Part shown: one piece after another, positions 19,073 to 27,103 of the stretch
How the letters are laid out: every line of letters starts with the position of its first letter
Numbering within the stretch: the first letter of the stretch is position 1
NCBI GenBank assembly: GCA_016935815.1
Contig: JAFGQH010000020.1
Span: 1 to 33,383 of the forward strand
Direction: 5' to 3'
DNA from: Bacilli bacterium
GTDB lineage: Bacteria; Bacillota_I; Bacilli_A; Izemoplasmatales; Hujiaoplasmataceae
DNA length: 33,383 nucleotides
The notes under the pieces: model-generated
What the model saw: the letters and a program-made list of their open reading frames with translations, nothing else
Told to the model about the DNA's origin: nothing
Database searches by the model: none
Translations under genes and position numbers: made by a program

Positions 19073-19660
19073 TCAATTCAAATCCATCTGATCCGGTTTC
19101 GGATATTCGGGAAATACCTGCCGAAACAGGTAAGTCATCAGCTCGTTCATCGGTTTATAGAAAACTAAGAATGTCACAACGGTATTGACCGCCATAATCA
19201 ATTCCGCAGGCAGATCGGCCAGAAAATAAGTATAGATCTTTGTCCAGGTATCCAGATGCATCACAATGATGGATGCAGGCAAATATGCCCATCCATATAC
19301 GAAAGAGAACACGATTGCATATAGGAGAGATATGTAATCTTGTTTGTCTCTCAACATTCTCGCAAAGATAGCGAACAAAGGCCAGATAATAAGCATTGTC
19401 GGTGTATAGAGCAAACTGAAACTCCCCATCAAGAGATTGTCCAGCAGTACATACATCACTACCAGTGGTACAAGTTTCTGATATGACAAAAAGCGTGCAT
19501 AGACCAAGATCAATATCACAGTCAATTGCACTTGCGGGATACCAGTTAGAATATATTCTTGTACCACCAAAACGGCCAGAAGCATCGCTTGCAAAGTGAT
19601 GCTTCTGATGTTTTGCGTGGTCTTAGAAGCTTTCAATCTTGAATTGATACACTGCTCCAT
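19073..19660 (-). CDS. ECF transporter S component-like membrane protein (predicted corrinoid-related)
   Basis: Compact ~6-TM protein with IPQVQLTVILILVYARFLS; 38-nt overlap with upstream DUF4430 gene under a cobalamin riboswitch. The start may be internal. Confidence 0.65.
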   Translation of the reverse strand: MEQCINSRLKASKTTQNIRSITLQAMLLAVLVVQEYILTGIPQVQLTVILILVYARFLSYQKLVPLVVMYVLLDNLLMGSFSLLYTPTMLIIWPLFAIFARMLRDKQDYISLLYAIVFSFVYGWAYLPASIIVMHLDTWTKIYTYFLADLPAELIMAVNTVVTFLVFYKPMNELMTYLFRQVFPEYPKPDQMDLN

Positions 19661-20087
19661 CTACAAGGTCAGTTGCATCAACTCCGGTCATCGCGTAATC
19701 TCCATCAATATAGAAAGAGACATACTGATTCGCTTCGGTTGGAACCAAAGTTCCGATCGATGTCAGATAGCGTCCAAAATCACTTTCTTCGTAAGTGACA
19801 GTGAAGTTTTCCAAAATCAAACCGAATAGCGTATCATCTTCCAAAAACTCTACCTCGACAGCATAAGAAACATATTCTGTTTCCACTGCCTCCGTACCCG
19901 GATCATCACCTTGCGTAATAATCTGGATTGTGACCGTACCCAGAACAGCCTGTGAATACAGTGTGGTTTGTTCTTGAGTGGTGGTCGCCTGTGTTGTGGC
20001 TTGTTCTGTCGTGGTTGTTTGATCGCATCCCATAAAGAAAGGAATGATCAATAAGAACAGCAATAGCCCCAGTACTCTTCTTTTCAT
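19623..20087 (-). CDS. DUF4430 (transcobalamin C-terminal-like) lipoprotein
   Basis: Lipobox IIPFFMGC, Thr-rich linker, then VTIQIITQGDDP...VEFLEDDTLFGLILENFTVTYEESDFGRYLTSIGTLVPTEANQYVSFYIDGDYAMTGVDATDLVDGAVYQFKI, a DUF4430-like pattern. Confidence 0.8.
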   Translation of the reverse strand: MKRRVLGLLLFLLIIPFFMGCDQTTTTEQATTQATTTQEQTTLYSQAVLGTVTIQIITQGDDPGTEAVETEYVSYAVEVEFLEDDTLFGLILENFTVTYEESDFGRYLTSIGTLVPTEANQYVSFYIDGDYAMTGVDATDLVDGAVYQFKIESF

Positions 20088-20113
20088 CTTCTACTCCTAG
20101 TTTGTATTTAATC

Positions 20114-20247
20114 AATAGGTAGGTCTCCCGACTTATCTTCACATGCCTCTTCGCCTTCTCGTCGCCGATGGCTTTTGGAGAGTCATCCAAATCACGGTTG
20201 CTGGCACAGTTCAGGAATTACACCTGCTTCCCTGTTATACACCTATT
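20114..20247 (-). ncRNA. Cobalamin riboswitch
   Basis: Minus strand: AATAGGTGTATAACAGGGAAGCAGGTGTAATTCCTGAACTGTGCCAGCAACCGTGA...AAGCCATCGG...AAGTCGGGAGACCTACCTATT, matching the conserved GGGAA..GGTG.AAUCC..ACUG.GCC.GCAAC..UGA..AGCC.GGAGACCUGCC core; P1 arms AATAGG/CCTATT. Confidence 0.93.
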
Positions 20248-20315
20248 CATTAGCACATATGTAATTGTTGTCACATGTTTTCATATGACATGTCATAAGT
20301 TTTTATGACATAACT

Positions 20316-20344
20316 ATTATAGTATCTATATCATATTAATACAA
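20316..20344 (-). promoter_or_regulatory. Promoter of riboswitch/DUF4430/S-component transcript
   Basis: Minus strand TTGTAT - 17 nt - TATAAT (20316-20321). Confidence 0.6.
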
Positions 20345-20372
20345 GGTAAAAACATAAATATTTTCAAAAGAA

Positions 20373-20397
20373 AAAAGGCAATCATCTGTTGCCTTTT
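20373..20397 (-). terminator. Terminator after rubredoxin
   Basis: Minus strand AAAAGGCAA-CAGATGA-TTGCCTTTTTT. Confidence 0.8.
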
Positions 20398-20404
20398 GAC
20401 TCGC

Positions 20405-20563
20405 CTATTCAAGAGGGCTGAAATCTTCTTTTCCTACTCCGCAGATCGGGCAAACCCAATCCTCAGGAATATCATCAAATTCCGTACCTGGTTCGATTCC
20501 TCCATCGGGATCTCCTAGTACCGGATCGTAAACATAACCGCATACATCGCAGATATATTTCAT
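20405..20563 (-). CDS. Rubredoxin (52 aa)
   Basis: Translated by hand: [52 protein letters not shown]; two CxxCG iron-binding motifs; GAGGAGG SD. Below the ORF track length cut-off. Confidence 0.96.
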   Translation of the reverse strand: MKYICDVCGYVYDPVLGDPDGGIEPGTEFDDIPEDWVCPICGVGKEDFSPLE

Positions 20564-20654
20564 GTCGTCTCCTCCTCTTCTGATTACTTATAAAATAATT
20601 ATACTTGATTTGTTTTGTTTTTTCTACAAACATATTCAATTTATATGTAAATTG

Positions 20655-20683
20655 TTGAAAAGCATTGTTCATAATGATAAAAT
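20655..20683 (+). promoter_or_regulatory. Promoter of hppA
   Basis: TTGAAA (20655-20660) - 17 nt - TAAAAT (20678-20683); SD AAGGAG before the ATG at 20708. Confidence 0.7.
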
Positions 20684-20707
20684 TTAGGGTATATAAGGAG
20701 TGATCAT

Positions 20708-22801
20708 ATGAATATTTTTGCTTTTCTATTCAGTCTGTTGATTTCAATCGCAGCCTTTTTATTGGCTGGTTGGTTGTATTCGTGGGTGAATAAACAGGAT
20801 TCAAACAACGAAAAGATCAATGGTATTGCGGCTCTTATCAAGAGTGGTGCCAATACTTTTTTGAAGAAAGAGTATATTATCTTGGCGAAATTCGCCGGTG
20901 TATTAGCGGTTTTGATCTTTGTCTTTTTACCAGAACCTATCTGGAAAGGCTCGATCGGTCAAAACCTAACGATGGCATTTGCTTATCTATTCGGTACCGT
21001 CTTCTCTGCATTCGCAGGGAAAATCGGAATCTTTGTCGCAACGATTGCGAACAAAAAAACCGCAGAAGCCGCTACCAAAGGAATCAAGGAGAGTTTCCTC
21101 TCAGGGTTCCGTGGTGGAGCTGTCATGGGTATGGCGGTTGTCGGTGCGAGTTTACTCGGTGTGACTTTGGTCTTTCATTTCACCGGTAACGCTACGATGA
21201 TTTTAGGTTTCTCATTCGGTGCTTCTTCTTTGGCTTTGTTTGCGAAGGCTGGAGGAGGTATCTTTACCAAGACAGCGGACATTTCCGCCGATTTGGTCGG
21301 TAAAGTAGAACTCGGTATCGCCGAGGATGATCCAAGAAATCCGGCTGTGATCGCCGATAATGTCGGTGATAATGTTGGCGATGTTGCAGGAATGGGAGCG
21401 GACTTATTCGATAGTCATGTAGCGTCACTAGCCGCAGCCCTGGTCATGGCATCTTCGATCGATGCTGTACTCGGCGCAAACACAACCGTTACCTTGGTAT
21501 TCGTCTACGCTGCATTGGGATTGTTATCATCTATCTTCGGAATTGTCTTTGCGAAGATGGGTAAGAAAGGCAGTCCAACCAGAGCTTTGAATCTTTCCAC
21601 ATATATTACAACCGGTATTTTTACGGTATTGACCGCAGTAGTTACCTTAATCTTTTCGTTTGAATGGCGCATTTATTTGGCGACCATCATCGGTTTGTTG
21701 GTTGGAGTGATCATAGGGATTACGACTGATTACTTTACCAACGATGAAAAGAAGCCGGTTCGAAATGTCGCAGAAGCCAGCAAATCCGGTCCGGCATTGA
21801 CGATCATCTCGGGAACCAGTTATGGATTCTTATCGGTACTACCGGCAATGATTGGTATCGCTGTCAGTGCCTTTGCGGCATATAAAATCGCGGAACCGTT
21901 AGGTCCTGGATATGCTCTATTTGGAATTTCTATGGCAGCAGTCGGTATGTTGTCGATCGTCGGCATGATCATTAGCAACGATGCCTACGGTCCGATCGTC
22001 GACAATGCAAGAGGTTTGGCGGAAATGGGAGGACTCGGAGAGGACGTGATTCGCATCACGGACGAACTCGATTCTGCGGGTAATACCGTGAAAGCAGTCA
22101 CCAAAGGATTCGCGATCGGCGCAGCCGGTCTAACTGTCATCTCTTTGCTTGGGGCATTCATTTCGGAAGTCAACGATGCGGCAATCGCGCAAGGACTTGT
22201 CAGCGCAGGACAAGCGTTTATCACAGGATTCGATATCATGGATCCAGCTGTATTCTTTGGCCTTTTGGTCGGAGCCGCAGTTCCATCCGTATTTAGTGCG
22301 ATGTTGATGCTTGGTGTCAACCGCAATGCAGAACGCATGGTGGCGGAAATCCATCGCCAATTCGAAGAAATTCCTGGTCTTTTGGAAGGCAAGGAAGGCG
22401 TCGTGCCGGAATCCGATAAATGCATTGAAATCGCAACCACTGGAGCATTGAAAGAATTGATCCCAGCTGGATTGTTCGCGATTATCATAACGGTAGTCGT
22501 CGGTATCTTTGGTGGAGTCTATGCCATCGGAGGATTCTTGGCAGGCAATATCGTCAGCGGTTTGTTGCTGGCATTGTTCATGTCCAATTCTGGAGGTTTA
22601 TGGGACAATGGCAAGAAATTCATCGAAGCCGGTAACCACGGTGGTAAAGGATCCGATGCACATAAAGCTGCAGTTGTCGGAGATACCGTGGGAGATCCGT
22701 TCAAGGATACCGCTGGTCCTTCTATCAACACGCAAATCACAGTTGTCAGTTTGGTTGCCAGTTTATTGGCGGTCATCTTCTTGACTATGTCGATATTCTA
22801 A
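20708..22801 (+). CDS. hppA: Membrane-bound proton-translocating pyrophosphatase
   Basis: ADISADLVGKVELGIAEDDPRNPAVIADNVGDNVGDVAGMGADLFDS and GDTVGDPFKDTAGPSINTQI, V-PPase signatures; ~16 TM. Confidence 0.97.
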   Translation: MNIFAFLFSLLISIAAFLLAGWLYSWVNKQDSNNEKINGIAALIKSGANTFLKKEYIILAKFAGVLAVLIFVFLPEPIWKGSIGQNLTMAFAYLFGTVFSAFAGKIGIFVATIANKKTAEAATKGIKESFLSGFRGGAVMGMAVVGASLLGVTLVFHFTGNATMILGFSFGASSLALFAKAGGGIFTKTADISADLVGKVELGIAEDDPRNPAVIADNVGDNVGDVAGMGADLFDSHVASLAAALVMASSIDAVLGANTTVTLVFVYAALGLLSSIFGIVFAKMGKKGSPTRALNLSTYITTGIFTVLTAVVTLIFSFEWRIYLATIIGLLVGVIIGITTDYFTNDEKKPVRNVAEASKSGPALTIISGTSYGFLSVLPAMIGIAVSAFAAYKIAEPLGPGYALFGISMAAVGMLSIVGMIISNDAYGPIVDNARGLAEMGGLGEDVIRITDELDSAGNTVKAVTKGFAIGAAGLTVISLLGAFISEVNDAAIAQGLVSAGQAFITGFDIMDPAVFFGLLVGAAVPSVFSAMLMLGVNRNAERMVAEIHRQFEEIPGLLEGKEGVVPESDKCIEIATTGALKELIPAGLFAIIITVVVGIFGGVYAIGGFLAGNIVSGLLLALFMSNSGGLWDNGKKFIEAGNHGGKGSDAHKAAVVGDTVGDPFKDTAGPSINTQITVVSLVASLLAVIFLTMSIF

Positions 22802-22816
22802 AATAGTATTGAATAT

Positions 22817-22847
22817 AAAAGGAATGCTGGATGCATTCCTTTTTTTA
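22817..22847. terminator. Terminator between hppA and convergent gene
   Basis: AAAAGGAATGC-TGGAT-GCATTCCTTTTTTT; A and T tracts could serve both strands. Confidence 0.8.
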
Positions 22848-23924
22848 TATTGCTAATTGAAATTCTCGGAACAGAGTTTGAAACAATTCTTTGACGGAGA
22901 TGATTTTATCATTTCGATAAGCATTTTTTCCAGCAAAGGCAAACCCCTGTTTCAGATTTCCTTTCTTGGCGTTATAAAGCGCTAGGGAGATGCAATAGGG
23001 GGCTTCTTCCTTGGTGCATGTCTTGATACAATCGAAAGGACAAGCAAATGGATGTTTGGCTCCGCTTCTCACATCTGCCAGAAACGCATTGTCAATCGCT
23101 CTTCCAGGCAAGCCAACCGGACTATCGATATAAACGATGTCCTCTTCTTTGGCGTCCAGATAGGTTTGTTTGAATGCATCTGATGCATCGCATTCCGTGG
23201 TTGTTACGAATCGGGTTGCCATTTGCACACCGGAAGCGCCTTGCTTCAGAAATCGGGAGATATCGGCCCCGTCATAAATTCCTCCGGCTGCGATAATCGG
23301 TATCTTTCTCTGATATTCTTCTTCAAACGGTTTGACTGCTTGCAAGACCTCTTGCAAGAGTTTCCCGAGTTCGAAATCTTCGTTCTCAATCTCATTCTTC
23401 TTGAATCCGAGATGTCCACCGGCAAGCGGTCCTTCCAATACAAATGCATCGGGAAGGTAGTTATATTGTTGTAACCATTTCTTGGTAATGATTTTTGCGG
23501 CTCTTCCGGAGGAGATAATCGGAACCAATCTCGTCTTGGAATCCTTGGTTAGAAACTTCGGTAGATTCAATGGCAACCCTGCACCGGCGAAGATGAAGTC
23601 GATTTCTTCTTCAATCGCAGCTAGTGCCAAATCATCAAAATCCGTCAACGCTACCATGATATTCACACCTAACAATCCATTCGTCAGGGATTTCGCTTTT
23701 TTGATTTCAGAACGTAGAGCTTGAATATTATTCTCATGAGAATCTTTTATTTTTCCAAAGAACATCCCAACTCCAGCAGCCGAGATGACTCCGATGCCAC
23801 CTTCATTGGCAACGGCACTTGCAAGGTTACTCATGGATATGCCAATCCCCATCCCACCTTGTACGATCGGAACTTTTGCTTCTTTATTGCCGATTCTCAG
23901 TCTTTGCATGATTTTTTCTAACAT
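22845..23924 (-). CDS. Nitronate monooxygenase / FabK-like FMN oxidoreductase
   Basis: VPIVQGGMGIGISMSNLASAVANEGGIGVISAAGVG, VEGPLAGGHLG-type motif (LEGPLAGGHLGF), AAGGIYDGADISRFLKQGASGVQMATRFVTT. Confidence 0.9.
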   Translation of the reverse strand: MLEKIMQRLRIGNKEAKVPIVQGGMGIGISMSNLASAVANEGGIGVISAAGVGMFFGKIKDSHENNIQALRSEIKKAKSLTNGLLGVNIMVALTDFDDLALAAIEEEIDFIFAGAGLPLNLPKFLTKDSKTRLVPIISSGRAAKIITKKWLQQYNYLPDAFVLEGPLAGGHLGFKKNEIENEDFELGKLLQEVLQAVKPFEEEYQRKIPIIAAGGIYDGADISRFLKQGASGVQMATRFVTTTECDASDAFKQTYLDAKEEDIVYIDSPVGLPGRAIDNAFLADVRSGAKHPFACPFDCIKTCTKEEAPYCISLALYNAKKGNLKQGFAFAGKNAYRNDKIISVKELFQTLFREFQLAI

Positions 23925-23956
23925 CTGAACCCTCCAACTGTCATTGATTTCATGCG

Positions 23957-23979
23957 ATTACTATATCACACATAGTAAT
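23957..23979 (-). promoter_or_regulatory. Operator-like inverted repeat within promoter of nitronate monooxygenase-like gene
   Basis: ATTACTAT-N7-ATAGTAAT perfect 8-bp arms; minus-strand promoter TTGCAA-17-TATAGT with the -10 inside the repeat. Confidence 0.6.
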
Positions 23980-24167
23980 TTGTTGCAAGCAGTATTTTCA
24001 AATATAATTGCGTAATTTAGCGGTTTATGATGATATTGTGAAGTTATTATTAAAGCGAAAACATCTTGACATTTTGGTAAATTCACTGAATTTCACACAA
24101 ATGTTTTCAATCATTTGCAAAAGCTGTTAAATGTCGAATAATTGGTTTTTTATGATCCATAAAAAAA

Positions 24168-24183
24168 GGATGCATTCGCATCC
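24168..24183 (-). terminator. Terminator after cupin gene
   Basis: Minus strand GGATGC-GAAT-GCATCC followed by TTTTTTT. Confidence 0.8.
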
Positions 24184-24186
24184 CGT

Positions 24187-24552
24187 TTATTTCAATTGAT
24201 CTTCAATCGTTTTGGAGTGTTCGGTGATCACGTCACCGGTATGTAACGTTTCCTTCTTTTCAATCAACAAGACCCAACACTCCTGTTTTGCCAATGGTGA
24301 ATGGCGAATCCCTTTTTTCACGACATAGTATTCCCCTTGATTCAGATGAATGATTTCTGCTTCCAGTTGGATTTCCAGATGTCCTTTTACGATGTAGAAC
24401 ATTTCATCTTCATGTTCATGGGTATGCCAGACAAAATCGCCTTTCAACTTGGCGATTTTGATATAATCATCATTTACTTCTGCGATGATTTTCGGTGACC
24501 AATATTCCGTTATCTGATCAAATAACTCTTTGATATTTCCAAAATCCTTCAT
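24187..24552 (-). CDS. Cupin domain protein
   Basis: DFVWHTHEHEDEMFYIVKGHLEIQLEAEIIHLNQGEYYVVKKGIRHSPLA, cupin motifs 1 and 2. Confidence 0.92.
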   Translation of the reverse strand: MKDFGNIKELFDQITEYWSPKIIAEVNDDYIKIAKLKGDFVWHTHEHEDEMFYIVKGHLEIQLEAEIIHLNQGEYYVVKKGIRHSPLAKQECWVLLIEKKETLHTGDVITEHSKTIEDQLK

Positions 24553-24562
24553 AGTTTACTTC

Positions 24563-25291
24563 CTAATTCGGTGTCGTTTCGATCACAGGGTGTTTTTTGT
24601 GATACAGCCAAAACGGTAAAAACCAGATGAACATCATCGTTACTGCTGTCGCAATGACTCCCAACAAGTAGAGCAGATATCCTCCGCCTTCGAATATTTC
24701 GAATGGCGTTCCTTCGGAGTTCAACATGAACATCAGATTTCTCTGTGTCAGTTGACTGAAGAGAATCATCAAGGCTGTGATACCTATTAAGACAACAATA
24801 CTTTGTTTCAGGTTCTTCCAGGTCGGATACCATTTATAAACAAAGATCATATAGATATACATAAAGAAAAAGAACATATGACCGATCATGAATTGATAGA
24901 ACCGAAATCGGTCATAACTAAAGGCGATATCCGGAAACAAAACAGAAGCCATCGCTCCCCAGGTCCAGAAATAGCCGATTGCAAAGGTTGTCTTGTTTTT
25001 GAAAAACAAGGAATACATGCCAACAAACAAGGTATATGCGCATAATCCGATCGGCAGGACATCTGCCCAATCGGTAATACCGTTCCCTAGTTTCCAGGCA
25101 TAGAGAGAAAACTCCCAAAACAAAGCGAACAACGCCATCGATTTGGCGATTCTTCGTTCGTGCTTGTAATTCGCTATTTTATCACGGAATACATACAGCA
25201 AAACAATTCCTATCAGAATCAAGACAAACAACAAACAGTGCAGTAAAGAGAATGGTTCGAACACCACTCCCACATCATCGGAAAAGAACAT
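24563..25291 (-). CDS. YwaF/TIGR02206 family integral membrane protein
   Basis: LPIGLCAYTLFVGMYSLFFKNKTTFAIGYFWTWGAMASVLFPDIAFSYDRFRFYQFMIGH, typical of this family. Confidence 0.8.
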   Translation of the reverse strand: MFFSDDVGVVFEPFSLLHCLLFVLILIGIVLLYVFRDKIANYKHERRIAKSMALFALFWEFSLYAWKLGNGITDWADVLPIGLCAYTLFVGMYSLFFKNKTTFAIGYFWTWGAMASVLFPDIAFSYDRFRFYQFMIGHMFFFFMYIYMIFVYKWYPTWKNLKQSIVVLIGITALMILFSQLTQRNLMFMLNSEGTPFEIFEGGGYLLYLLGVIATAVTMMFIWFLPFWLYHKKHPVIETTPN

Positions 25292-25320
25292 CTCGCACCC
25301 CCATTACGAAGTATTATACT

Positions 25321-25791
25321 CTAAACAATGGTTTCGTTCAATGCCTTGACGTCTTCTTCCACCTGTTTCATGACCGATTCATACAACGGTCCTTCGCTTT
25401 CTTTGACAAAGTAATAGGTGTAGTCCATCGCTTTGATGGCTCCGCGTTTCACCAAAATCGATTGCATCTTCTCTGCCGCATAACCAAATCGGGCTGCCAG
25501 TTTGACGAGGACTTTGCTGCCGACTTCCGTAACGTCCATACGCGTATCAAATACCCAAAACTTCTTCGTCTTGTAATCCAGACTTTTCAAAGCTTTCTTT
25601 ACTTTTTTAGTCATATTGAAGGCTCTTGTCGGTGATCCGAAGATCACGAGATCTGATACATCGACTTTATCCTGTGTGATCAAATCCACTTTGATCAACT
25701 GGACATCGACATCATTCAATTTTTCTTCAATACTTTTGGCGACTTTTTGTGTATTTCCATAATAGCTGTCGTACACAATCAAAACTTTCAT
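25321..25791 (-). CDS. Flavodoxin
   Basis: MKVLIVYDSYYGNTQKVAKSI FMN phosphate loop; VIFGSPTRAFNMTKKVKKAL. Confidence 0.88.
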   Translation of the reverse strand: MKVLIVYDSYYGNTQKVAKSIEEKLNDVDVQLIKVDLITQDKVDVSDLVIFGSPTRAFNMTKKVKKALKSLDYKTKKFWVFDTRMDVTEVGSKVLVKLAARFGYAAEKMQSILVKRGAIKAMDYTYYFVKESEGPLYESVMKQVEEDVKALNETIV

Positions 25792-25811
25792 AACAACACC
25801 CCTAACTATAT

Positions 25812-27050
25812 CTATTTTTTATTTATCGATTTTTCTTCTTCATTGATTTGTTTCACATACATTTCTATGTCGAATTTGCGTTTTAACCCGTTATCATTCA
25901 TATATCTTAGTTTCCCAAAGATCGGTCTTTCGATCCATGCTCTGTCATGTTTTCCAAAACACCATGCAACCCCGGTATATCCGTTTGGTGTGTTCCCATC
26001 CAGAAAATACTCGTTGTTGAGTTCGATGGCTAGGTTATAAGCAAACTCATAGGATGGTGACCATTCGATGATCTTCTTGGCCCAATACATTCGCATATAG
26101 GAATGCATTCTTCCGAATAAAACCATTTCTTTCATTGCCGCATTGAAATATGGGTCATGGGTTTTGAAATGGATGTAATCTTCTTTCTCATACAAATACG
26201 CTCTTGGATCATGAAGATGCATTTGCATGGTCTGATATGCCCAAGGATAAGTCATTCCATCGAACTTGTCATAGTTCTTGTTGAAGAGGACAAAATTATA
26301 GGCGAGTTCTCTTCTCACAATCAGCTCTTCCAGGAAACTCTCATAACCGGGTTTTTTTGTTTTCACAACGATATCGTAAATCACGTTTGGCGAGATAAAC
26401 CCATATTTTAGGTAGGGACTGAGTCCGGATCGATAATCCTTGGATGGATCGTTGGCATCTTCATAATGTATCAGTTTTTCTTCGATAAACTGATTCAAAA
26501 GATCAAAAGCAGCCTGTTCTCCGATATGAGTCTCTTCCTTCATCAAAACTAATGGTTGCAGCATGAGTCTCCAGATTTTATCCCGAATCGTTTTGGCGGA
26601 GTACTCCTCTTTATCTGTCACATCAAGAGCTGGTTGAAAGACATTCGAGTCTACTTCTAATACTGAAATTCCTTGATTTTTGGCGACTTCCACAATCTTA
26701 TGAACTTGAGAAAAATCTTCTCTTAGATAAGCTTTATCCAGTACAATACCACGATATTGCGACAATTCTTGAACCCATAAATCCTGCCAATCCAATCGTT
26801 TCACTTGATCTGACAAGAGACTTAATTTCTCTTCAAGGTCTTTGGTGTGGTTTGCGAAAAACTGTTGATTGCGTTTGGATGTTTCCAAAGGCTTCATGAT
26901 AAATACTATCAAATTCCCACCATGCTTTTCTTTGCGATTCAACGCTTCATACAGTGAGTAGTTGTTCCGGATTCGGAAGGATTTGTTCATGATGTAAAGG
27001 ATATTCTTATTTTTGTTTTCTGCATAATGCAATAGTCTCACACGGCCCAT
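25812..27050 (-). CDS. Class II CPD photolyase (deoxyribodipyrimidine photo-lyase)
   Basis: FGRMHSYMRMYWAKKIIEWS, LNNEYFLDGNTPNGYTGVAWCFGKHDRAW, ELIVRRELAYNFV: FAD-binding class II photolyase motifs. Confidence 0.93.
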   Translation of the reverse strand: MGRVRLLHYAENKNKNILYIMNKSFRIRNNYSLYEALNRKEKHGGNLIVFIMKPLETSKRNQQFFANHTKDLEEKLSLLSDQVKRLDWQDLWVQELSQYRGIVLDKAYLREDFSQVHKIVEVAKNQGISVLEVDSNVFQPALDVTDKEEYSAKTIRDKIWRLMLQPLVLMKEETHIGEQAAFDLLNQFIEEKLIHYEDANDPSKDYRSGLSPYLKYGFISPNVIYDIVVKTKKPGYESFLEELIVRRELAYNFVLFNKNYDKFDGMTYPWAYQTMQMHLHDPRAYLYEKEDYIHFKTHDPYFNAAMKEMVLFGRMHSYMRMYWAKKIIEWSPSYEFAYNLAIELNNEYFLDGNTPNGYTGVAWCFGKHDRAWIERPIFGKLRYMNDNGLKRKFDIEMYVKQINEEEKSINKK

Positions 27051-27083
27051 AGGATTCTCCTTTTTTATGATAGATATGCCAAA

Positions 27084-27103
27084 AAGCAGCTGATTGGCTG
27101 CTT
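27084..27103 (-). terminator. Terminator after HAAS-domain gene
   Basis: AAGCAGC-TGATTG-GCTGCTT, overlapping the stop codon. Confidence 0.6.

Noticed and set aside
19906-20190. 94-aa minus-strand ORF over the riboswitch
   Set aside because: Sequence is explained by the cobalamin aptamer and the DUF4430 signal peptide region.
20484-20503. tRNA T-loop-like GGTTCGATTCC
   Set aside because: Lies within the rubredoxin coding sequence; no acceptor stem or cloverleaf around it.
21985-22488. 167-aa minus-strand ORF inside hppA
   Set aside because: Shadow of the strongly supported hppA frame; no SD or recognisable domain.
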